DNA of 64,000 nucleotides, from positions 1 to 64,000 of the forward strand of contig JBAZWJ010000030.1 of assembly GCA_041660385.1 (NCBI GenBank). Direction: 5' to 3'. Source of the DNA: DYJE01 sp041660385 (GTDB taxonomy: Bacteria; Desulfobacterota; Desulfobacteria; Desulfobacterales; Desulfolunaceae). The notes beneath the pieces were generated by a model, which was not told the DNA's origin, searched no databases, and was given only the letters and a program-made list of their open reading frames with translations. The translations under genes and the position numbers were made by a program. Positions within the stretch are counted from its first letter, which is position 1. Each line of letters begins with the position of its first letter. Below, piece after piece: positions 52,916 to 62,883 of the stretch.

Positions 52916-54399
52916 CCCATAGTAAAAACTTTCTGATCAAGGCCCTTGTCATTTCGCTGGTACTTTTCGCCTTCAGCGGCTGCATAAAACAACCGCCAAC
53001 CAAAACTGCTAATGGACCCTCCATAACCGGCTACGGTGACATCATCCCCCTCACCGAAGGGAACTTAAGGGGTCACAAACTCTTGTACGATGAAGGCTGG
53101 TTTGTGGTCTCATCCACAAAAAAAGCCCTGGAATATGCGAAGATAAACTCCATCGAAGCTTCTTCTGGCAACATGCGGAGAATTGCTAAAGCAGTCATCA
53201 ACCGTTCTAAAGACCTGGGCGGGGAAGTTAACTCGGATGTAAAAAATTCTTACCAGCGGGCTGAAAATCTTCTCAAAGGAGGAACAAAGGTCAGTGGCGG
53301 TATTGGATTGTTAACAGGACTTCTTGTTGAATCAGAATTCGATTACACAAAGCAAACGTTCATCGATGCCTGCGACGCCTTTGTCCAAGGGCACATCCAC
53401 CTTGCCAGACGGACAGCTATCGATCTGCATGATCTGAAATCACTTCCGGGCAATTATTTCGGCGATCTCCAGAATGATTTTTCCAATATATTCGAACTGT
53501 CTTCCAACGCTAACCAAGCCGTTTCAAACAAAATCGCCCTTTCCTGGGACCGATCTTTTGACGAGGCGGCCACCGCATTTCGTGAAGAATACGACCAGTC
53601 CGGCAAAAGGGCAAACTCCCTCACTGCCTTGGGAGATATCCTCACAGGGTATCTTAAAGCATTTTACAGTGGCGTTGCCCGTCCTTCCGCCAAAGCCCTT
53701 GTGGAGGGAAGCGCCAAGGGATCAAACTCTTTTGTATTTCTTCCCTGCGCCACGGTCACGATGGTTGCCGGGCGGACCATTGAAGCCACGGGCCTCACCC
53801 TTTATTACAGTGCCAAAACCGGTTATCATGTGATCTCCCCCACGGTTGAGGCAGGGCTGCTTTCCAGCTTGTCCCTTCTTTCCATGGTGTCCATTCCGGT
53901 CACTGCAGCAGGCGGAGCAGGTTTGTGCGCGGTGAATCAGGTGGCATTCACCGCCGCCGCACCAATATACGGCACAGGAAAAGCTATAACCGATACGGCC
54001 ATCGACACAGGGAAATATGTGGCTCTTGTGGGTCACGACGTCACTTTGAACAGTTCCCATGTGATGATCAACCATATAAAAACCGGTGTGGTTCTTGGCT
54101 ATAACGCCCTTACAGCCATACCTGTCCATTTGTTTCTCGGCGTTGCAGATACGGCGGTGTTTCTCGCTTATGACGGCCCACGTCTTGTCATTGCCGTGGC
54201 CAGGGGTGAAATAAGCCATCCAGCAGGCGAAAGAGAAAACACGTTTTCCGTTGGAGGTTTACCCACAGGCGCCGTGGTGGATCTGTATAAACTCGAACAG
54301 GAAAAAGGTGTAAAGGTCGAGGTGGTAACCGATGATCCCGACATTATCAACAACGTTATCGGAAGATTACCAAAAGATCTGGGAGGAACACATGAATAG
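52912..54399 (+). CDS. Large lipoprotein A of a NifA-linked envelope locus, function unknown
   Basis: 495 residues. A lipoprotein signal ends at FSGC (acylated Cys near 24). A helical region (about 30-260) is followed by a Gly/Ala/Val-rich segment with long hydrophobic runs (about 265-435, for example VEAGLLSSLSLLSMVSIPVTAAGGAG). The C-terminal 65 residues (AYDGPRLVIAVARGE, then GAVVDLYKLEQEKG) resemble the end of the next protein. No family is recognised. The ATG overlaps the regulator stop by 4 bp. Confidence 0.7.
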   Translation: MTHSKNFLIKALVISLVLFAFSGCIKQPPTKTANGPSITGYGDIIPLTEGNLRGHKLLYDEGWFVVSSTKKALEYAKINSIEASSGNMRRIAKAVINRSKDLGGEVNSDVKNSYQRAENLLKGGTKVSGGIGLLTGLLVESEFDYTKQTFIDACDAFVQGHIHLARRTAIDLHDLKSLPGNYFGDLQNDFSNIFELSSNANQAVSNKIALSWDRSFDEAATAFREEYDQSGKRANSLTALGDILTGYLKAFYSGVARPSAKALVEGSAKGSNSFVFLPCATVTMVAGRTIEATGLTLYYSAKTGYHVISPTVEAGLLSSLSLLSMVSIPVTAAGGAGLCAVNQVAFTAAAPIYGTGKAITDTAIDTGKYVALVGHDVTLNSSHVMINHIKTGVVLGYNALTAIPVHLFLGVADTAVFLAYDGPRLVIAVARGEISHPAGERENTFSVGGLPTGAVVDLYKLEQEKGVKVEVVTDDPDIINNVIGRLPKDLGGTHE

Positions 54400-56257
54400 A
54401 AATCGCCCCTTACGCTTACTGATCACCCTTGCCCTTATCTTTTGTTTTGCCTGTGCAACAAAAACGAATGACCCGCTGAAAAACACTAAAAAGCTGGCAA
54501 AAGAAGGTCACAGCAACCTGTACCACAACGGCGCCTTCAGGGTTCCCAACACGTCCATTTACCTGATCGAGCCAGGACCATCCGCCATTGACTTCATCAA
54601 AGAACTGGCTGGCCTGAGGGCAAAACAGGCTCTTTTCACCTCACTTAAAAAAGCATCCGAATCTGTCGTTATCGTTACAAAAGGGACGGAACTGACGTTC
54701 AAGCTGGCTAAAGCAGAACGGAAGGCTGGTAACGATGTGGCGGATTTCATCAGAAGTCAGTCCAGGCCCGGCGCGGTCCTGATCATGGACCGGTCCATGG
54801 CCACGGGTAAAGAAATCCTTGGTGATTCATTTTCTCTGAGCAAAGAGATGTTCAAAGAAGTTGTTACGATGGAAGAAAAAAAACTCTGGTCTGTTGAAAA
54901 GGGAGATAAACTCTCAGAATCCATCGACAAAGGTGGAACGGGAAAAGGCAAGGAACTGATCTCCGATTCCCTCCACAATTCCAAAAGTTTTTACAATGAC
55001 CGGCAGGATGGAGCGAAAGGCTCGTGGAATTACGCCTGGAAAAACTTTGTATACGGCTATGCAGCCCTTCCGGATAACCTCAGTAAAAACCTTGAAGCTG
55101 CCGGTGAGAATCTCACCGATGCCAACATCGTGGACATTATCAGTGAAAAAAATGACTCACGTGAATCCATGTCCGATCAAAGCGTTCAACTGATGGGTTC
55201 TGCGGTGGGTAATTATGCCGGTGATGTGAAAGAAACCTTTTCCAAAGCCGGTAAGGAATGGGATCAATGCTATACAACGGGAATACCCCTGGCCACCCTT
55301 AAATCCATGCGATGGATATTAAAGGGGCTTCTCTGGGATGCCACCATCGAACCCGTATCAAAAATGACCATTGGTGGCCTGGGCTATATGGCTGTGAATT
55401 TTGTCGCTTTTCCGGTCATGGTGATTGGAGAGGAGGGCAAAGCCTTCACCCGCATTGCCGTGGATGTTTCCTGGAATGCCTCCAAATCCGCATACCAGCT
55501 CACGGCACCTTCAGCGATAGCCTCCCTTGCTTCGATTTACGGGTTGCTCGAATACGGTTCAGGGCCTCTGGTTGCTGGTCCCATGGCGGCAGGTGGTTCT
55601 CTGGCCGGAGCTTCCCAGGTTGGAGCATCGAAAGTCGGAGGCGTGGTGGTCAAGGGAACAGGTCGATTGGCCGGAAAAGCCGAGCGCTACATCGGCATTC
55701 CACTGGCAGCAGCGGGAGTTGCCGTAACAGGCGGCACGGTGGGCGTGGCTGTTATGGGAGCAGGTGCTGTGGGCTCCGGGACCGTTTATCTTTCAGGTGA
55801 AACCACCGCAGGGGGCTCAAAACTTTTTGGAAATATCATTGCCGGAACAACGGCAGTGACCGGCACAGCCGCTTCCGCCGCAGGTGGAACGGGTTATGGC
55901 GTTTACCAGCTCTCGCGGGCTGTGGCTGTGCCCGCAGGATACGAAGTCGGAGCCGGAGTGGTCATGAGCTACGAAACACTGTCCCACATCAGCGCCCACA
56001 CTATCCTCGCCGCATCGGATTGCGCCTACATGGTCCTTTCTCTGGAAGGCCCGCGATGGGTGGCCTACGCCGTGAAAGATACTCTTGGCATGGGTGAGGA
56101 TCTGACTCCCGGAACGGTTCTTAATCTTGATGAAATGAGAAAGGCTGGAGAAGAAATCTACAACATCCCCTTGAGTGATGAAGAGATGAAAAACGTGGTA
56201 TCCGAAACGTCCCGGTCACTACCCCATTTCAAAGATGAATCCGCTCCAAACAATTAA
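54392..56257 (+). CDS. Large lipoprotein B of a NifA-linked envelope locus, function unknown
   Basis: 621 residues from the ATG at 54392, which follows GGGAGGA; an earlier in-frame ATG at 54332 lies inside lipoprotein A. The signal ends at CFACAT. A helical part (about 30-350) precedes a glycine/alanine-rich segment of about 170 residues (for example AAAGVAVTGGTVGVAVMGAGAVG). The end (LEGPRWVAYAVKD, PGTVLNLDEMRKAGEE) aligns in layout with lipoprotein A. It overlaps A by 8 bp. I recognise no family; the two proteins look like divergent paralogues. Confidence 0.72.
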   Translation: MNRNRPLRLLITLALIFCFACATKTNDPLKNTKKLAKEGHSNLYHNGAFRVPNTSIYLIEPGPSAIDFIKELAGLRAKQALFTSLKKASESVVIVTKGTELTFKLAKAERKAGNDVADFIRSQSRPGAVLIMDRSMATGKEILGDSFSLSKEMFKEVVTMEEKKLWSVEKGDKLSESIDKGGTGKGKELISDSLHNSKSFYNDRQDGAKGSWNYAWKNFVYGYAALPDNLSKNLEAAGENLTDANIVDIISEKNDSRESMSDQSVQLMGSAVGNYAGDVKETFSKAGKEWDQCYTTGIPLATLKSMRWILKGLLWDATIEPVSKMTIGGLGYMAVNFVAFPVMVIGEEGKAFTRIAVDVSWNASKSAYQLTAPSAIASLASIYGLLEYGSGPLVAGPMAAGGSLAGASQVGASKVGGVVVKGTGRLAGKAERYIGIPLAAAGVAVTGGTVGVAVMGAGAVGSGTVYLSGETTAGGSKLFGNIIAGTTAVTGTAASAAGGTGYGVYQLSRAVAVPAGYEVGAGVVMSYETLSHISAHTILAASDCAYMVLSLEGPRWVAYAVKDTLGMGEDLTPGTVLNLDEMRKAGEEIYNIPLSDEEMKNVVSETSRSLPHFKDESAPNN

Positions 56258-56502
56258 CCGCTCACATCTGTTCTATTCTTCATATATATCCGCCGCAGTA
56301 AAAAAGCTGCCGGCGGATTCCCTTCAAAAGCTCCTTCATGCAACCCATGGCAACGTTAATTCTCCATTCTTATTCATAAAACCCTTGACTTTTTGATGTG
56401 TTTCGAATTTATAGGGAACTTATTTTCCATGAATCATCCGAATCTGAAATATTGAGTTACCTTTCAACGGATGATACGAATCAATAAAGGGAGTGTACCA
56501 GC

Positions 56503-58053
56503 ATGTCCTGTGTTAAACGAATCATCATCGGCATTCTCTCCTTGGCACTGACCACCGTAATGATTTCAACCATTGCCCACGCCGAAGTCTTGTCCGTCAT
56601 CCACGCCCAGAGTATATTGAAAAAAATGAACTACTATCCTGACGCTTTGAACGGTTCCATGAGCCCGGCAACCATCAAATCCATCATCACGTTTCAGGCT
56701 GATTTCAATTTAAAAACCACAGGCCGGCTTGATGCCCGCACATGCAGAACACTGCTTGCAGAAGAAGAAAAAATTAACGACGTCATAGAAAAAAATAAAC
56801 AGGAAAAAGTTGTTAGCGACGCACAGACAAAACTGAAAAGTCTGTTCTATTATTTCGGCCCCATCAGCGGAAAGCGAAGTGATATCTCGAAAACCGCCAT
56901 CTCAGATTTTCAGAAAGACAACGGGCTTACCGTAACGGGAACCCTTGATGAGCAGACCTTGACTATGATCCTGAGTGACAAGCCCCAACCTAAAAAACCA
57001 AGTGAACTATCGGCCAGACCTGTTCCACCAGAGCCGTCTGCTCCCAAAAAAATAGAAGCAGAAGTAAGAAATGAGGGGCCGATGCAAGCACCTAATGCAG
57101 AGCCTAAAGATAAAAAAACTACGCCCGACAAGCCTGAGGTAAAAAAACAGGCATCAAACGTCCAGCCCCTCTGGAGTTACAGCATGGGCCACATGAACTA
57201 CAAACCCAGTGCCGGTTACGACGACGCAACTTACAAGGCCCAGAATGAAACGCTTCACCCTGAACAAGCCGCGATCTATAACGATGAGTCGTTCACCATA
57301 GCCCGACTGGCGCTGGACTATGCTCCGTTTTGCGCTTCACTTTCCACAAGCCGTCTTGGCGGAGGTGATAACGCAGCCGATTCCCTTGATTTTTCATGGT
57401 ACTTCAACTTGAAGAAGAACCCTTATCTCCTGTTCCTTCAATACGAAAACATCGAATCCGATGCCCTCGTAAACAACAATATCCTCGAAATCGAAACCAG
57501 TGCCTTTACAGCGGAATGGTTATACAGACACAGACCCTGGCTTTTCTGGGGTCTTGGTGTGAGCTACGGAACCTTGCCAACCCTGGTGTCCTGCAAAAAC
57601 GATCTGAGCCAGAACCGTGCCATCGGTTTTGACAAAGATTTCAAACTGGCCACAGTGAACGCCGTTGTCCGTTACAACAGTCTGGCCAAAGACAAAAACC
57701 CCCTTTTCACAACCAAACACCTTTACCCCTACGTGACCAGTTCATTTTCCGCAGGTTTTGGTTACGGCAAAGTTTCCGACGATGTGATCGACCGGATGAA
57801 CGCCGACCTGAACCATTCGTTCTCCGGAGCCATATACACCCTTAACCTGAAATGCTCCCCCGAAGTCGGCCTGACTTACCAGCTCCACCGCCCCAGCTTC
57901 GATCTGGACCTGACCCTGGGTTATGCCCTCACGTTCCACCTCCCCAACTGGTCGATCCGCAGCCTTCCCGCCCTGGAATCCAACGATCAGGTTGAGTTTT
58001 ACCGTCGGAACATCAGTCATGGACCGGTGATAGGTGGGAATATATCTTTTTAG
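56503..58053 (+). CDS. Exported protein with two peptidoglycan-binding domains and a probable outer-membrane domain
   Basis: 516 residues. A signal peptide (about 1-27, ending AHA) precedes two PG_binding_1 domains: about 30-85 (IHAQSILKKMNYYPDALNGSMSPATI, FQADFNLKTTGRLD) and about 105-163 (DAQTKLKSLFYYFGPISG, FQKDNGLTVTGTLD). A Pro/Lys/Glu-rich linker (about 165-225) leads to a 290-residue C-terminal part with alternating, aromatic-rich strands (SLDFSWYFNLKKNPYLLFLQYEN, YRRNISHGPVIGGNISF), ending in Phe as many outer-membrane barrels do. It may tie the outer membrane to the cell wall. GGGAG is upstream. The gene follows lipoprotein B after 245 bp. Confidence 0.75.
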   Translation: MSCVKRIIIGILSLALTTVMISTIAHAEVLSVIHAQSILKKMNYYPDALNGSMSPATIKSIITFQADFNLKTTGRLDARTCRTLLAEEEKINDVIEKNKQEKVVSDAQTKLKSLFYYFGPISGKRSDISKTAISDFQKDNGLTVTGTLDEQTLTMILSDKPQPKKPSELSARPVPPEPSAPKKIEAEVRNEGPMQAPNAEPKDKKTTPDKPEVKKQASNVQPLWSYSMGHMNYKPSAGYDDATYKAQNETLHPEQAAIYNDESFTIARLALDYAPFCASLSTSRLGGGDNAADSLDFSWYFNLKKNPYLLFLQYENIESDALVNNNILEIETSAFTAEWLYRHRPWLFWGLGVSYGTLPTLVSCKNDLSQNRAIGFDKDFKLATVNAVVRYNSLAKDKNPLFTTKHLYPYVTSSFSAGFGYGKVSDDVIDRMNADLNHSFSGAIYTLNLKCSPEVGLTYQLHRPSFDLDLTLGYALTFHLPNWSIRSLPALESNDQVEFYRRNISHGPVIGGNISF

Positions 58054-58123
58054 GCCTCCGTTGATTGTCATAACTATATTGCTTCCATAAGCCCTGCCAG
58101 GGCTGTCCAATGCTGATCGCTTA

Positions 58124-58307
58124 AGGGGCTTGGAAAATATTAAATTACCTGGATCGCGCCCGGATTCAGAGGCAGATTTTGCACGGGCTTCGCTCTCAAG
58201 ACCGCAGGCGTAGCAGAGCTACGTTGAGGATCTTGAGAGTGAGGCTCGGGCAGAATATGACCTGAAGGCGGGATGCGTGATGGTAAATTAATATTTTCCG
58301 AGTCCCT
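58124..58307. repeat. Long imperfect palindromic element, about 184 bp
   Basis: The left arm begins AAGGGGCTTGGAAAATATTA, and the right arm ends TAATATTTTCCGAGTCCCT, its reverse complement with a few mismatches. The arms continue inward: TAAATTACC / GGTAAATTA, CGCCCGGATTCAG / CTGAAGGCGGG, GCACGGGCTTC / GAGGCTCGGGC, CTCTCAAGA / TCTTGAGAG. It encodes nothing. It fills most of the gap (58054-58438) between the peptidoglycan-binding gene and sbcD. It is unlike the 3276 element in sequence, so it is a second family of palindromes. Confidence 0.75.
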
Positions 58308-58438
58308 AAGTTGAAAAACCTTAAGCCAACAGCTCAAATACCTTCAACTTTTATCCATCTCCGAGTTCGGTTTGACATCGGTCTGCAAACCGGGTAACTC
58401 TTGACCTGTTTGTCTATTAACAAAAAAAGGGAAAAACC

Positions 58439-59581
58439 ATGCGATTCATTCACACAGCGGACTGGCATCTTGGACGGATTCTTTTCGGAGTACACTTGAC
58501 GGATGATCAGGCCGTTGTCCTGGACAGGCTTGTGGAGGTTCTGAAAGACGCAAAGCCCCAGATGCTGGTGGTGTCCGGGGATATTTACGACAGGGCTGTT
58601 CCGCCGCCAGAAGCTGTGCGGTTGCTGGATGATTTTCTGGGACGTGTGGTGTCAGGGCTTGGGATCAAGGTTCTAATGATTGCCGGAAACCACGACAGCC
58701 CGGACCGCATCGGGTTTGCTTCGAAAATTCTGGAAGCTCAAGGGCTTTTCATGCGGGGCTCTGTTTCGGGCAAACCCTTGACGGTCACACTGGATGACAA
58801 GCACGGTCCGGTGGATTTCCATGCTTTGCCCTATGCCGAGCCATCGGTGGTACGGGAAATTCTGGGTGATGAATCGGCAAAAGATCATGAATCGGCCATG
58901 CGGGTTATGGTGAACCGATGTGGAATCGAGAATGGAGATAAACGAAGGCGTGTTCTTGCAGCCCACGCCTTTGTAGCCGGCGGCGATGAAAGTGAATCGG
59001 AACGTCCCCTTGCTGTGGGTGGAAGCTCCATGGTTTCCCCCAACGTGTTCGACAGTTTCAATTATGTGGCCCTTGGTCATCTTCACCGGCCCCAGACAGC
59101 TGGAGCAGATTATTTCAGGTATTCCGGCAGTCTTTTTCCCTATTCTTTTTCAGAAGCAAATCACGAGAAAGCCGTGAACCTGGTGGAAATGGACGGGCAG
59201 GGACATTGCCGTATCACGCCGGTTCCCATACCCGGCAAAAGGCGGCTCCGCATCGTCACCGGATTCATGGACGACATCCTCACGCTCCCGGCCAGCGATG
59301 ATTACATCCAGGTCAACCTCAGCGACACAACGCCCGTTCTTGATGCGCTGGGGCGATTGCGATCGGTCTTCCCCAACCTTCTCCACATCGAACGGCCCCA
59401 TCTCACCTGGAATGGAAACGCTGAAAGCCGCAGTTCCGATCACCGGAAAACAGGCCACAAAGAACTTTTTCAGTCCTTTTACAAAGACGTCTGTGGCGAG
59501 GAACTGAAACCTTCCATGGAAGAGAGTTACATCAGGATCATCGAGGGTTATATGAGAAAAAAACGGGAGGTGATGCCATGA
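58439..59581 (+). CDS. sbcD: Nuclease SbcCD subunit D (Mre11-type)
   Basis: 380 residues. The calcineurin-like phosphoesterase motifs are complete: TADWHLGR (about 7-14), SGDIYDRA (about 46-53), AGNHDSPDR (about 81-89), AAHAFVAGG (about 176-184) and LGHLHRPQ. SbcD has the Mn-dependent nuclease activity of the SbcCD complex, which cuts hairpins and protein-blocked DNA ends. It is cytoplasmic. Its stop overlaps sbcC by 4 bp, so the two are translationally coupled. The DNA just upstream is itself a long palindrome. Confidence 0.95.
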   Translation: MRFIHTADWHLGRILFGVHLTDDQAVVLDRLVEVLKDAKPQMLVVSGDIYDRAVPPPEAVRLLDDFLGRVVSGLGIKVLMIAGNHDSPDRIGFASKILEAQGLFMRGSVSGKPLTVTLDDKHGPVDFHALPYAEPSVVREILGDESAKDHESAMRVMVNRCGIENGDKRRRVLAAHAFVAGGDESESERPLAVGGSSMVSPNVFDSFNYVALGHLHRPQTAGADYFRYSGSLFPYSFSEANHEKAVNLVEMDGQGHCRITPVPIPGKRRLRIVTGFMDDILTLPASDDYIQVNLSDTTPVLDALGRLRSVFPNLLHIERPHLTWNGNAESRSSDHRKTGHKELFQSFYKDVCGEELKPSMEESYIRIIEGYMRKKREVMP

Positions 59582-62500
59582 GACCGCTGATCCTTTCCCT
59601 GTCTGCCTTCGGGCCCTACGCCGGTGAGACGACCATCGATTTCACCGTGCTTGAAAACAGAAATCTCTTTCTCATCCACGGCCCCACGGGTTCCGGAAAA
59701 AGCTCCATTCTTGACGCCATGTGTTTTGCCCTTTACGGCGAGACATCGGGCGGAGAAAAAGACGTGAAAGGCATACGGAGTGATTATGCCTTGCCCCAGG
59801 AACCCACGGAAACCACCTTTGATTTTCTCCTTGGGGATAAGCATTACCGTGTTTTCAGAAGCCCGGAGCAGGACAGACCCAAGAAGCGCGGTGACGGAAC
59901 CACCCGCCAGCTTGCGCAAGCCACCCTTTACCGCATTGACGGCGAAACCAGGACCGTCATCTCAGACCGCTGGAGCAACGTGACCGATGAAGTGGGCCGG
60001 ATCATGGGCTTTGACGTGCTTCAGTTCCGGCAGGTGGTGGTGCTGCCCCAGGGACAGTTCCGAAAATTCCTGCTATCCGGTTCGTCCGACCGCCAGAAAA
60101 TCCTTGAAACCTTGTTTCAGACAAGCCTTTACAGAGACATTGAAGACGCATTGAAAGAAGAAGCCAAGGGTCTCAAAACAGCCTATGATGAAACTCAACG
60201 ACGGAAGCGCCTGCTTCTGGAACAGGAGAACGCCGTTGATCAGGACGATCTCAACCTTCAGATTCAAAATCTGGAAAAAGAGGTGACGGAACGGAACCTT
60301 TCAATCGAAAACTTGAGAACAGACGATCAAAAAGCCCAGGCCCTTCTGTTCGAAGCCAGGGAAACCAGAACCAAGTTTCTCGAACGGGAGTCGGCCCGGA
60401 AAAGCCTGAACGATCTTTCCCAGCGCCAGCCTGAAATGGAAACTGTCAAGCAGCGTCTGGAACGGGCCCGAAAAGCCCTGTCGCTGAAAGATTCTTTGAA
60501 AAACCGTGACACACGAATGACCGAACGAGCTGACGCTGAAAAAAAACATGGGGAGCTTGTGAAACAGATCGACGTGGCGTCAAGCGAGCATGACGCAGCC
60601 GTTACATCTTTTGAAGTAGAAAAATCATATGCGACGGAAAACGCAGAAAAGCAATCCCATCTGGACGTTTTGAAAGGGCTGGTGGATAAAATCGCCAGTT
60701 ACACAGAGGCCCGGAAAAACCATGAGGCCGCCATTAAAAAAACCAGCTCGCTTGATGCCCAGACAGTACATATTCGAGAAACACTTCTTGTCCTTTCGAC
60801 CAGGATCGAAGAACGATCTGCACTCCACGTGAAAAAGAAAGAAGGGGCTGCCAGAGTTGAGATCCTGACCCAGAAGGTTGAAACCCTTGGAAAACGGGTG
60901 GCGAAACAGAACGAACTTCGTGAGTTGACCGCAAGAAAAAACACGAGCGCTGACGTTCTTGAAAAACGGAAAGACCTCCTCAAAAACATGGAAACCGGGT
61001 GGAACAAAGCCCGAATGATCCACGAGCAAACCCTGGATTATTTTCATGCTGGCCAGGCGGCCATTCTTGCCCGAACTCTTGTTCAAGGTTCTCCCTGCCC
61101 TGTGTGCGGCTCAACCGATCATCCAACTCCCCATCCCACCGATCAGGGAATTCCCGATGAATGGACCCTCAAAAAAACAAAGGCTGATCTGGATCTCAAG
61201 GAAAAAGAAACGAAGGACATGATCGAGGAAGTCCGGGCACTCACCGAAGAACACCTGGGGCTGATCTCTCGGGTGTCTTTTTTAGGCGATGAGCTGGGCG
61301 AGCAGGCGGATCAGGACCCCGGTGTGACGGTGGCTGAATTGACCTCTGCCCGGAAAGATCTGAAAACAGCCATGTCCGACCAGAATGATGTTTCCTCCCT
61401 GGCCCTTGAAATCGAAACGCTCAAAGGGGAGGAAGCGAAGAAAAAAGACGAACTTACCGCAGCGGAGAAAAGTCTGGCTGAATCGGAACGGGATTGCGGT
61501 GCCATGAAAGCCGTGGCAGACCTGAAAATTTCCGAAATTCCCGAACCCTACAGGGATGTGGAAGCGGTTAACAGCCGAATCATTCAAACGGAAAAGGCTC
61601 TGGCCCAAAGAAAGCAGGCCCTTGAACATGCGGAACTGCTTAGAAACCAGGCTGTCACAGGATTGGAACGGCTGAAGGAAAGCCTGATTGCAGCTGAACA
61701 ATCTGTGACCCAGTGCCGTGACCGGGCCGAAAATGCTAATCTGGAATTGGAAAACCGACTCGTCCAGGAAGGCTTCGAAAATCGGGATGATGTGATCAGA
61801 GCCATGAAAGATGCGGATTTGATCGCCGAACTTTCCGAGCAAATCAAGACCTTTGACGATAGGCTGAATGCAGCGTTGGACAGATTTAATCGGGCCGATC
61901 TGGTCTGCCGTGATCTTGTTCCCTCGGATGTGGAGAATCTGGAAAAAACGCTGGCAGGAATCAAGAATCGTCTTGAGTTGGCAGCAGCAGAAAAAAGCCG
62001 GTTCGAAACCCAGTCGACCCGGAAAAAAGCGACGCTGGCGGACCTTGAGCAATGCTGGAAACGGCTTGAGGCCATTGAAAAGGATTACGCCGTAACCGGA
62101 GCCATGGCCGAAGCGGCCAGCGGGAAAAATCCAGCGGGAATGACATTCCAGCGCTATGTGCTTTCGGCTCTTCTGGATGACGTGCTTTTTTCGGCGGGCC
62201 ACCATTTGAAAGCCATGAGTCGCAACCGGTTTGATCTTCTCCGTGCCCGTGAGCGGAGCGATATGCGAAGCGCAGGCGGCCTTGACCTCCTGGTGTCCGA
62301 CGATCACACAGGAACCACCCGTCCTGTGGCCACCCTTTCCGGCGGCGAAAGTTTCCTCGCCTCCCTCTCCCTTGCCCTCGGCCTTGCCGATGTGGTTCAA
62401 GCCTACGCCGGAGGCATCAAACTGGACACCATGTTCATTGACGAAGGTTTCGGAAGCCTGGACCCCGAAAGCCTGGATCTGGCCTTCAGAACCTTTGCCG

Positions 62501-62625
62501 ATCTTCAGGTCAGGGGCCGCCTTGTGGGCATCATTTCCCATGTGCCTGAACTGAAAGAGCGAATGTCCACGCGACTTGAAGTGGTACCCGGGAAACGGGG
62601 GAGCATGGCGCGGTTTGTGTTGTGA
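59578..62625 (+). CDS. sbcC: Nuclease SbcCD subunit C (Rad50-type SMC ATPase)
   Basis: 1015 residues, standard length. Walker A is GPTGSGKSS (35-43). Two long coiled coils flank the zinc hook C507-P-V-C510 (SPCPVCGSTDHP). The ABC signature is LSGGESFLASLSLAL (about 919-933), and Walker B is TMFIDEGFGSLD (about 951-962). It uses ATP to open and position SbcD on DNA ends. No frame interruption is seen. Confidence 0.96.
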   Translation: MRPLILSLSAFGPYAGETTIDFTVLENRNLFLIHGPTGSGKSSILDAMCFALYGETSGGEKDVKGIRSDYALPQEPTETTFDFLLGDKHYRVFRSPEQDRPKKRGDGTTRQLAQATLYRIDGETRTVISDRWSNVTDEVGRIMGFDVLQFRQVVVLPQGQFRKFLLSGSSDRQKILETLFQTSLYRDIEDALKEEAKGLKTAYDETQRRKRLLLEQENAVDQDDLNLQIQNLEKEVTERNLSIENLRTDDQKAQALLFEARETRTKFLERESARKSLNDLSQRQPEMETVKQRLERARKALSLKDSLKNRDTRMTERADAEKKHGELVKQIDVASSEHDAAVTSFEVEKSYATENAEKQSHLDVLKGLVDKIASYTEARKNHEAAIKKTSSLDAQTVHIRETLLVLSTRIEERSALHVKKKEGAARVEILTQKVETLGKRVAKQNELRELTARKNTSADVLEKRKDLLKNMETGWNKARMIHEQTLDYFHAGQAAILARTLVQGSPCPVCGSTDHPTPHPTDQGIPDEWTLKKTKADLDLKEKETKDMIEEVRALTEEHLGLISRVSFLGDELGEQADQDPGVTVAELTSARKDLKTAMSDQNDVSSLALEIETLKGEEAKKKDELTAAEKSLAESERDCGAMKAVADLKISEIPEPYRDVEAVNSRIIQTEKALAQRKQALEHAELLRNQAVTGLERLKESLIAAEQSVTQCRDRAENANLELENRLVQEGFENRDDVIRAMKDADLIAELSEQIKTFDDRLNAALDRFNRADLVCRDLVPSDVENLEKTLAGIKNRLELAAAEKSRFETQSTRKKATLADLEQCWKRLEAIEKDYAVTGAMAEAASGKNPAGMTFQRYVLSALLDDVLFSAGHHLKAMSRNRFDLLRARERSDMRSAGGLDLLVSDDHTGTTRPVATLSGGESFLASLSLALGLADVVQAYAGGIKLDTMFIDEGFGSLDPESLDLAFRTFADLQVRGRLVGIISHVPELKERMSTRLEVVPGKRGSMARFVL

Positions 62626-62790
62626 TTGTTTTTTTAATAAAGACTCTGGCGGCCCTGCCGAGGGCCAAACCCCTCTCTTCGCTGGGGCAAGCTTTTTGAA
62701 AAGTTTGACAAACATGTTTTGTTGGGACATAACGCGCCGTAGCTATACCGTTACATAGGGTGGCATATTTAAGGCCGGTTAAATTACAAT

Positions 62791-62830
62791 AACCCATTTG
62801 CCCAGATTTTTAAAATCTGGCCCCCGGAGG
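62791..62830 (-). repeat. 40-bp dispersed repeat, copy B
   Basis: The reverse complement starts CCTCCGGGGGCCAGATTTTA and equals copy A at 49641-49680 in 39 of 40 positions (G/A difference after AAAATCTGG). It lies in the 258-nt gap between sbcC and recD2, next to a small GGCCCTGCCGAGGGCC hairpin at about 62652-62667. Confidence 0.85.
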
Positions 62831-62883
62831 GCCGCCGGAGGCAACTATTTTCTGATTTCTTATAAAAACTGACAACAAAAACT

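Noticed and set aside
61282..62730. 482-codon open frame antisense to sbcC
   Set aside because: It mirrors the sbcC coding strand, a common by-product of its codon bias; sbcC motifs are complete on the plus strand.
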